Source: Flavipsychrobacter stenotrophus (GTDB lineage: Bacteria; Bacteroidota; Bacteroidia; Chitinophagales; Chitinophagaceae). Taken from it: a DNA stretch of 64,000 nucleotides. The position numbers were made by a program, and so were the translations under genes. This document shows, one piece after another, positions 58,646-64,000 of this stretch (the stretch's first letter is position 1; each line of letters begins with the position of its first letter). The DNA lies in contig NZ_PPSL01000003.1 of assembly GCF_002954265.1 (NCBI RefSeq), positions 682,001-746,000 on the forward strand, read 5' to 3'. The notes beneath the pieces are model-generated. The model worked only from the letters and a program-made list of their open reading frames with translations, made no database searches and was not told the DNA's origin.

Positions 58646-58665
58646 TCTTTATCTTAGCCGCTACC

Positions 58666-59355
58666 ATGAACAGGATAGACAGGCTTTTTGGCATCCTCAC
58701 CTTACTGCAATCAAGAAAGTATGTACCCGCAGAAAAAATTGCGGAGAAGTTCAACATGAGTGTACGCACAGTGTACCGCGATATTAAGGCACTCTGCGAA
58801 CAGGGCATACCTGTGAGCTTTGAGCAGAATAAGGGGTACTTTGTGGTAAAGGATTATTTCCTTGCTCCCGTATCATTCACTACAGATGAGGCCAATGCAT
58901 TCTTACTGATGGAAGCCCTTGTTTCAGGGTTTGCAGATAAGTCTATACAGACACATTATTCAAGCGCTTTGAATAAGGTAAAGTCAGTTTTGCGCCACTC
59001 ACAAAAGGAGAAGCTGGAACTGCTCAACGACAACATCAAGCTACAGGTACCGGCCTTCATTAATCACGATTATGAATACCTCTCACCTCTTCAATCAGCA
59101 ATATCATCTCGCACTATAATAGAGATAGGTTACAAGAATAATAATGGCGAAGTGAGCAAACGTTCTATGGAACCGATTGGCTTAATATTCTACGCATTTA
59201 ATTGGCACCTAATAGCCTGGTGCCACAATAGAAAAGAGTATCGCGATTTCAGGGTATCTCGCATCATTAATATAAAATGCACAGACAACCCGTTCATAAA
59301 GACCGATCACATTGATCTGAACGATTACTTGAAATCATTACCGGTTAGTTGGTAA
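58666..59355 (+). CDS. YafY-type HTH/WYL transcriptional regulator
   Basis: A 229-residue regulator. The N-terminal HTH (RLFGILTLLQSRKYVPAEKI, AEKFNMSVRTVYRDIKALCE) binds DNA; the C-terminal WYL domain has RTIIEIGYKN, MEPIGLIFYAFNWHLIAWCH and EYRDFRVSRIINIKC. The W-Y-L triad appears as F/N-W-H/L, so the ligand pocket is slightly atypical. Relatives control DinB or small-molecule binding genes, and a DinB and a GyrI-like gene follow on the same strand. It is 20 bases downstream of the mgtC-like gene. Confidence 0.9.
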   Translation: MNRIDRLFGILTLLQSRKYVPAEKIAEKFNMSVRTVYRDIKALCEQGIPVSFEQNKGYFVVKDYFLAPVSFTTDEANAFLLMEALVSGFADKSIQTHYSSALNKVKSVLRHSQKEKLELLNDNIKLQVPAFINHDYEYLSPLQSAISSRTIIEIGYKNNNGEVSKRSMEPIGLIFYAFNWHLIAWCHNRKEYRDFRVSRIINIKCTDNPFIKTDHIDLNDYLKSLPVSW

Positions 59356-59474
59356 TGCAGCACTAAAATAAATTTCCGAAAATATTTTCACCTCAGTTTT
59401 CAGACTGCCATAGGGTTGTCAGTGGGCGTATGTTCCTTTGTGGTATCAAATCACAGTCATAACAAACAAAACAC

Positions 59475-59972
59475 ATGAACATCATCCCGATTTTAATGAA
59501 AGAAATGGCCAATGAGGCAGTGATCACCCGCAAAATGCTGTCTATTATTCCTGAAGACAAGTACGACTGGCAGACACACCCAAAGAGCATGACCATCAGG
59601 CAGCTGGCTTCGCATATTGCAGAACTGCCGGGTTGGGCGGCTATGGGCCTTACTACTCCCGAGCTCGATTTTGCGGCTACTCCGTATACCCCGCAGCCAA
59701 TAAATAATAATGCCGAGTTGCTGGCGTTCTTTGAAGAAAAACAAAATCAAGGGCTGGCAGAATTGGAAAAAGCTACTGAAGAACAGCTACTTGAACCATG
59801 GACGCTGCGCAACGGCGAGATGATCCTGGCCAAGTACCAGAAGCATGAAGTAGTGCGCGTAGCGCTCGATCAGACCACACACCACCGTGCACAGTTGGGG
59901 GTGTATCTCCGTCTTTTAGATGTGCCTATTCCCGGCAGCTATGGCCCAAGTGCCGATGAGTTAGGTAAGTAA
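59475..59972 (+). CDS. DinB family protein
   Basis: A 165-residue four-helix DinB/YfiT-type protein. Metal-binding histidines are in TIRQLASHIAELPGW, and the C-terminal pair DQTTHHRAQLGVYLRLLDVP is standard. Members bind a metal ion and often act as thiol- or detoxification-related enzymes. It lies 120 bases after the WYL regulator and 60 bases before the GyrI-like gene. Confidence 0.92.
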   Translation: MNIIPILMKEMANEAVITRKMLSIIPEDKYDWQTHPKSMTIRQLASHIAELPGWAAMGLTTPELDFAATPYTPQPINNNAELLAFFEEKQNQGLAELEKATEEQLLEPWTLRNGEMILAKYQKHEVVRVALDQTTHHRAQLGVYLRLLDVPIPGSYGPSADELGK

Positions 59973-59998
59973 TATTTCAATCCCTGCTGTTGTCTGCA

Positions 59999-60006
59999 TA
60001 CCTTTG
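59999..60006 (+). promoter_or_regulatory. Bacteroidota -7 promoter element (TACCTTTG)
   Basis: Exact TAnnTTTG, 25 bases before the ATG of the GyrI-like gene. Confidence 0.45.
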
Positions 60007-60031
60007 CAGGCAACAGCTTTTTATCTCCAGA

Positions 60032-60661
60032 ATGAACATGGAAAAACTAGATCTCACCAAAAAGTACAAAAGCTACTACACCGCTAAACTAAAACCGGAA
60101 CTGATCAATGTAGAAGCTGCACAGTTTCTATCGATACTTGGGAAAGGAGACCCATCAGGCGCGGAATTTGGCGTGAGTATAAGTGCCCTTTATACGGTAG
60201 CCTACGTTATTAAATTCATGTGCAAAGCAGAAGGCAACGACTTTACAGTAGCCAAGCTGGAAGGCTTGTGGTGGTATGATGAGGAAAAGTACAAAGATGT
60301 TTCTATTTCAGAGACACCTCTTCAGATACCGCGCAGTGAATGGTACTACAGATTACTGATTCGCCTGCCTGAATTTGTAAACGCAGCACACATTGCAATG
60401 GGCATCACTACTGCCATTGACAAGAAACAGGTGGTTGCTGCAAAAGATGTGGAGCTGCACCTTATGGGTGCGCACAAAGCAGCGCAGATGATGCATATAG
60501 GTCCGTTCGATAAAGAATCAGAAACGCTGTTACAGATCAATGAGTTTATGCAGGCCAACAACCTTCCCAGGAATGGATTGCACCATGAAATTTACCTCTC
60601 AGACTTCCGGAAAACAGCCCCTGATAAACTCAAGACCATAATACGGGAACCCACTATTTAA
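60032..60661 (+). CDS. GyrI-like small-molecule-binding domain protein
   Basis: A protein of 209 residues covering a single GyrI-like/SHS2 domain: MEKLDLTKKYKSYYTAKLKP, AAQFLSILGKGDPSGAEFGV, WWYDEEKYKDVSISETPLQI, LPEFVNAAHIAMGITTAIDK, HLMGAHKAAQMMHIGPFDKE, LPRNGLHHEIYLSDFRKTAP. Relatives bind drugs or lipids, sometimes as part of transcription factors. The start ATG at 60032 (MNMEKL) is chosen over the TTG at 59990. It ends in a 4-base convergent overlap with the amidotransferase gene. Confidence 0.88.
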   Translation: MNMEKLDLTKKYKSYYTAKLKPELINVEAAQFLSILGKGDPSGAEFGVSISALYTVAYVIKFMCKAEGNDFTVAKLEGLWWYDEEKYKDVSISETPLQIPRSEWYYRLLIRLPEFVNAAHIAMGITTAIDKKQVVAAKDVELHLMGAHKAAQMMHIGPFDKESETLLQINEFMQANNLPRNGLHHEIYLSDFRKTAPDKLKTIIREPTI

Positions 60662-61221
60662 AATTTCATTGCCGCCCAGTTTTTCAACAACTGCAAACCA
60701 TGCTCAGTACCTACTGATTCAGGATGGAACTGCACCCCCATGACCGGATATTTCTTATGTGCTAATGCCATAATAATACCATCCCCTGTTGTGGCTATTA
60801 CGTCCAGTTCTGTGCCTGCGATACCCTCTATTGCCAATGAGTGATACCGCATAACCGTGAACGGTGACATTATACCTTTAAACAGTTCGTGCCCCTTATG
60901 ATCTACTTTACTAGTCTTGCCGTGCATGGGAGCCGCATGCACCAGCTGAGCACCAAAATACATACCCAATGCCTGGTGGCCAAGACATACGCCCAGTATG
61001 GGCAGCTTGTCGCGAAAATGAGCGATCACGTCCATTGTAATGCCTGCCTGTAGCGGTGTTTCAGGGCCGGGAGAAATGATGATACGTTCAGGATTCAATG
61101 CTATCAACTCATCTATGGTTACCTCATCATTTTTATACACCACACACTCATGCCCGGTCTGCAGCAGGTAGTGATGCAGTATATAGGTAAATGAGTCGTA
61201 GTTATCAATGAGTATGTACAC
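60658..61221 (-). CDS. Glutamine amidotransferase of anthranilate/aminodeoxychorismate synthase (PabA/TrpG)
   Basis: A 187-residue class I amidotransferase that supplies ammonia to TrpE or PabB. Typical motifs are LIDNYDSFTYILHHYLLQTG, ISPGPETPLQAGITMDVIAH, catalytic cysteine in ILGVCLGHQALG, and the histidine/glutamate in GVQFHPESVGTEHG. The start codon is GTG at 61221 because no ATG lies near; the family always begins M-x-x-L-I-D-N-Y-D-S-F. No TrpE or PabB gene is adjacent. The PabC-like aminotransferase at 6.2 kb would be its functional partner if the role is folate synthesis. Confidence 0.9.
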   Translation of the reverse strand: MYILIDNYDSFTYILHHYLLQTGHECVVYKNDEVTIDELIALNPERIIISPGPETPLQAGITMDVIAHFRDKLPILGVCLGHQALGMYFGAQLVHAAPMHGKTSKVDHKGHELFKGIMSPFTVMRYHSLAIEGIAGTELDVIATTGDGIIMALAHKKYPVMGVQFHPESVGTEHGLQLLKNWAAMKF

Positions 61222-61225
61222 GATG

Positions 61226-61264
61226 AAAAAACTTAAAACCTAAAAGTAAAAACTTAAAAAACTT
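61226..61264. repeat. A-rich heptamer array (family C)
   Basis: AAAAAACTTAAAACCTAAAA continuing GTAAAAACTTAAAAAAC, directly upstream of the amidotransferase start. Confidence 0.6.
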
Positions 61265-61333
61265 GTCACTGCTTCTTTATAACGGCACCCTATGCACTTA
61301 CCTTGTAGCCTGTCACTTGTCTCTATATTAAGA

Positions 61334-61363
61334 AGTCCCGATGTACAATCATACATCGGGACT
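61334..61363 (-). terminator. Hairpin terminator after purL
   Basis: A perfect 12-bp stem (AGTCCCGATGTA / TACATCGGGACT) with loop CAATCA; the minus-strand side continues TCTT. Confidence 0.65.
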
Positions 61364-61402
61364 CTAATTGATTAATTTATTGCAGTTCATTCAGCCATTA
61401 AA

Positions 61403-63604
61403 TTATGCCAGTAGCTTCTCCAGCGCAGTATCATATGCTTCCTTCCAGTCGCTTATATAGCCCCAGCTCTGGCCATCTACACATATTTCTTTATGTGCGT
61501 TTACTATACCCAATTTAGTGAATGGCAATCCCTTCAATTCTGCTTCAAATAAAGCGCAAAGATCTGTATTTACAGATACCACAACACGGCTCTGTGCCTC
61601 ACCAAACAGCATAGCATCCTTACGCAGGTTGGCATCTGTTGTCATGTTGAAACCAAGGCCATTAGCCATAGCACTTTCCAGCATGCAGGCAAACAATCCA
61701 CCTTCAGAAATATCGTGAGCAGACTTTACCAGCTTCATTGAAATAAGGTTAGCTACGGTCTGTTGCAGCACATACTCTTCTTCCAGTTCAAAATGTGGTG
61801 CAGGGCTGTGCGATTCGCCGATTATGTGGTGCAGGTATTCAGAACAATTAATGTCATTGTAATTAGTACCCAGCATGTATATGGTATCGCCCGGGTGTTT
61901 AAAGCCAAGCGACATCTTCTGATTAATATTTTCCAGTACACCCACCATACCAATTGTAGGCGTAGGATACACGGGGCCGTCTTCGCTCTGGTTGTAGAAG
62001 CTCACGTTACCACCTGTTACGGGGGTATCGAATTTGCGGCACGCTTCACCCATGCCCTGTATAGCTTCTACAAATTGGTAGTACACTTCAGGGTTATAAG
62101 GATTACCAAAGTTCAGGCAGTTGGTAATAGCCACTGGCAAGCCACCACTGCAGACAATGTTTCTTGCAGCTTCACTCACAGCTATCATAGCTCCTTTGCG
62201 GGGATTGGCATATACATAACGGCTGTTACAGTCGGTAGTCATGGCCAGTACCTTTTCTGTGCCGTGTACACGTACTATTGCCGCGTCACTAGGCTCATTG
62301 GTCTGCGTGTTACCAGTACCTACCATGCTGTCGTACTGCTCGTAGATCCAGCGCTTAGAGGCAATGTTAGGCAATTGTATCAGTTGGTAAGCTATCTCCT
62401 TCAGATCGGCAGGCTGCGCAACATTATTGATGTCGAACTTGTTGATCTCCGCGAGATAAGCAGGTGTTGTGAACTGGCGCTCATAGATAGGCGCACCGCC
62501 ACCCAGCACCAGGCTCTCAGCAGGCACATCGGCTATCAGCTCACCATTCATGTAGTACTTCAGGTTCAGGTCTTTGGTTACCTCACCTATCTGCACGCAG
62601 TGTATATCCCACTTGTCAAATATGGTCTGTACTTCGCTTTCTCGGCCTTTCTTTACTACTATCAGCATACGCTCCTGGCTCTCGCTCAGCAGCATTTCCC
62701 ATGGCTTCATATTGGCCTGGCGGGTAGGCACCTTATCCAGGTGTATGATCATGCCATGCTCGCCCTTGGCGCTCATTTCGCTGGTGCTGCAGGTAATACC
62801 CGCTGCACCCATATCCTGCATACCTATCAATGCACCGGTAGGTATCATTTCAAGGCAGGCCTCTAATAACTTCTTTTCTTCGAATGGATCACCTACCTGT
62901 ACTGAAGGCAGTTGCTCTGCGCTGTTCTCACTGATATCTGCAGATGCAAATGATGCACCACCAATACCATCTTTACCTGTAGACGCACCAACTATAAACA
63001 CAGGATTGCCTTCTCCGTACGATGTTGCAGAAACTGTCTCTCCTACGCGCACAACACCTACGCTCATAGCGTTTACAAGTGGGTTGGTCTGGTAGCAACT
63101 TTCGTAGTAAACCTCACCTGCCACTGTAGGTACACCAAAGCAGTTGCCATAGTGGCCAATACCTTTTACCACACCCTTTATCAACCATTTGGTCTTAGGG
63201 TTATCTACCTTACCAAAACGGAGTGAGTTGAGGGAAGCTATGGGACGTGCACCCATGGTAAATATATCGCGGTGTATGCCGCCCACGCCGGTTGCCGCAC
63301 CCTGGAAGGGCTCAATAGCAGACGGGTGATTATGAGACTCGATCTTGAATACGCAACCCCAGCCATCGCCTATATCTACCAGTCCGGCATTCTCTTCACC
63401 TGCCTTTACCAGCAGTTTATCACCATCGCGGGGGAGGGTTTTAAGCCATGTAATGGAGTTTTTGTAGCTGCAGTGCTCACTCCACATTACGGAGTACATA
63501 GCAGTTTCAGTAAAATTGGGCGTGCGGCCCAGTATCTCCTTTATCTTTTCAAATTCTTCTTCGCGTAGCCCCAGTTTAGTGGCCTGCTCGAGTGTGGCGA
63601 TCAT
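61403..63604 (-). CDS. purL: Phosphoribosylformylglycinamidine synthase subunit PurL
   Basis: A 733-residue small-type PurL, the synthetase subunit of the FGAM synthase that needs PurQ and PurS. MYSVMWSEHCSYKNS, SHNHPSAIEPFQGAATGVGG, IHRDIFTMGARPIASLNSLR, IGMQDMGAAGITCSTSEMSA, GNVSFYNQSEDGPVYPTPTI and SAHDISEGGLFACMLESAMA are the standard ATP- and metal-binding segments. The ATG at 63604 (MIATLEQATKLGLR) is preferred; the upstream in-frame sequence is not conserved. An exact -7 element sits four bases upstream, so the mRNA would be nearly leaderless. purQ and purS are not adjacent. Confidence 0.94.
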   Translation of the reverse strand: MIATLEQATKLGLREEEFEKIKEILGRTPNFTETAMYSVMWSEHCSYKNSITWLKTLPRDGDKLLVKAGEENAGLVDIGDGWGCVFKIESHNHPSAIEPFQGAATGVGGIHRDIFTMGARPIASLNSLRFGKVDNPKTKWLIKGVVKGIGHYGNCFGVPTVAGEVYYESCYQTNPLVNAMSVGVVRVGETVSATSYGEGNPVFIVGASTGKDGIGGASFASADISENSAEQLPSVQVGDPFEEKKLLEACLEMIPTGALIGMQDMGAAGITCSTSEMSAKGEHGMIIHLDKVPTRQANMKPWEMLLSESQERMLIVVKKGRESEVQTIFDKWDIHCVQIGEVTKDLNLKYYMNGELIADVPAESLVLGGGAPIYERQFTTPAYLAEINKFDINNVAQPADLKEIAYQLIQLPNIASKRWIYEQYDSMVGTGNTQTNEPSDAAIVRVHGTEKVLAMTTDCNSRYVYANPRKGAMIAVSEAARNIVCSGGLPVAITNCLNFGNPYNPEVYYQFVEAIQGMGEACRKFDTPVTGGNVSFYNQSEDGPVYPTPTIGMVGVLENINQKMSLGFKHPGDTIYMLGTNYNDINCSEYLHHIIGESHSPAPHFELEEEYVLQQTVANLISMKLVKSAHDISEGGLFACMLESAMANGLGFNMTTDANLRKDAMLFGEAQSRVVVSVNTDLCALFEAELKGLPFTKLGIVNAHKEICVDGQSWGYISDWKEAYDTALEKLLA

Positions 63605-63608
63605 AATG

Positions 63609-63616
63609 CAAACGTA
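63609..63616 (-). promoter_or_regulatory. Bacteroidota -7 promoter element (TACGTTTG) of purL
   Basis: Exact TAnnTTTG on the minus strand only four bases before the ATG. Confidence 0.5.
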
Positions 63617-63725
63617 CAAATTTTTTACCTGAGGAAGATAATTACTGCGCCTAATATCCTTCTGCGTAGAATTAAGTTTAAATAGATATAGTAGAACAGT
63701 ATTACTCACCCCTCTTTAGACAGAT

Positions 63726-63751
63726 AAAGGCTATCATTTCTGATAGCCTTT
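63726..63751 (-). terminator. Hairpin after the T9SS cargo gene
   Basis: A perfect 11-bp stem (AAAGGCTATCA / TGATAGCCTTT) with loop TTTC; the T run is weak. Confidence 0.6.
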
Positions 63752-63772
63752 ACGTTATATAAATTATATTTT

Positions 63773-64000
63773 TTATTCTTTTATCAACTTCTGAACAGCT
63801 ACTCTGTTACCTGACTCATCAAATAACATGATAACGTACATACCCGCAGATAAGTTGCTGATATCCATTGTATGGGCGTTTGCTTGCTCGGCAACAACCT
63901 TGCCATCTAGGCTGCTGATCACTGCTTTTACAGATACAGGGGAAATGATAGACACTAGTCCGGTAGTAGGATTAGGATGTACTGAAATAGCCTTACTCAG
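63773..64000 (-). CDS. T9SS type A sorting-domain protein, C-terminal part
   Basis: The frame is open to the right edge, so only the last 75 residues are seen. They form a type IX secretion C-terminal sorting domain: VHPNPTTGLVSIISPVSVKA, VISSLDGKVVAEQANAHTMD, ISNLSAGMYVIMLFDESGNR and the final VAVQKLIKE. This domain is recognised by the PorU sortase machinery and sends the protein to the cell surface. The passenger domain lies beyond the window, so the function is unknown. This is the strongest marker of phylum in the window. Confidence 0.9.
   Translation of the reverse strand: MSKAISVHPNPTTGLVSIISPVSVKAVISSLDGKVVAEQANAHTMDISNLSAGMYVIMLFDESGNRVAVQKLIKE

Noticed and set aside
61763-62866. 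A 367-residue plus-strand open frame
   Set aside because: Shadow of purL, with R/H/V-rich low-quality sequence.

Overview
The window is a stretch of chromosome from a member of the Bacteroidota, most likely of the Chitinophagaceae type. The evidence is a type IX secretion C-terminal sorting domain at the right edge, a SecA of about 1,100 residues, a fused alpha/beta 2-oxoacid dehydrogenase E1, futalosine-route menaquinone synthesis (MqnC), many small outer-membrane beta-barrels and lipoproteins, and repeated occurrence of the Bacteroidota -7 promoter element TAnnTTTG just upstream of genes. No rRNA, tRNA, CRISPR array, prophage or intact insertion sequence was seen.

Layout. 1-4.3 kb: the end of an RND efflux adaptor and its complete inner-membrane pump. 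4.3-11.5 kb: a Crp/Fnr regulator, an SRPBCC gene interrupted by a stop codon, a beta-barrel protein, a class IV aminotransferase, an LpxD-like acyltransferase, an acetyltransferase, a response regulator, a FAH-family hydrolase and an orphan HigA-like antitoxin. 11.5-15 kb: 3-hydroxyacyl-CoA dehydrogenase and three related beta-barrel proteins. 15.1-17.9 kb: a tight operon of LpxH-like phosphatase, SixA-like phosphatase and an amino-sugar-kinase/RapZ fusion. 18-21.3 kb: a minus-strand group of immunity-like small proteins. 21.4-27.5 kb: AhpD/AhpC, PaaE, GalE and MqnC. 28-37.6 kb: a gene-poor, repeat-rich stretch with a GH10-like hydrolase, YkgJ and YihY proteins, two paralogous lipoproteins and the fused E1. 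37.9-50.3 kb: SecA, a DUF433/PIN toxin-antitoxin pair, PaaC, then a coupled run glycosyltransferase / membrane protein / PaaD / membrane glycosyltransferase. 50.5-64 kb: outer-membrane and secreted proteins, a frameshifted SRPBCC gene, an exonuclease/DNA ligase pair, MgtC, WYL regulator, DinB, GyrI-like, PabA/TrpG, PurL and a T9SS cargo protein.

Themes. Phenylacetate degradation genes (paaE, paaC, paaD, and a PaaH-like dehydrogenase) are scattered over 35 kb rather than clustered, and paaD lies translationally coupled inside a cell-surface glycan operon. Envelope work dominates: lipid A-type enzymes, beta-barrels, lipoproteins, SecA and glycosyltransferases.

The noncoding DNA is unusually structured. 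At least eight families of short dispersed repeats were read by eye: three-hairpin composite elements, octamer arrays that abut stop codons, heptamer A-rich arrays, a 10-bp tandem array with inverted partners, a 35-bp exact repeat, and several palindromes. These repeats, the coupled paaD, the kinase/RapZ fusion and a 27-residue membrane ORF with its own promoter are the observations most worth a second look.
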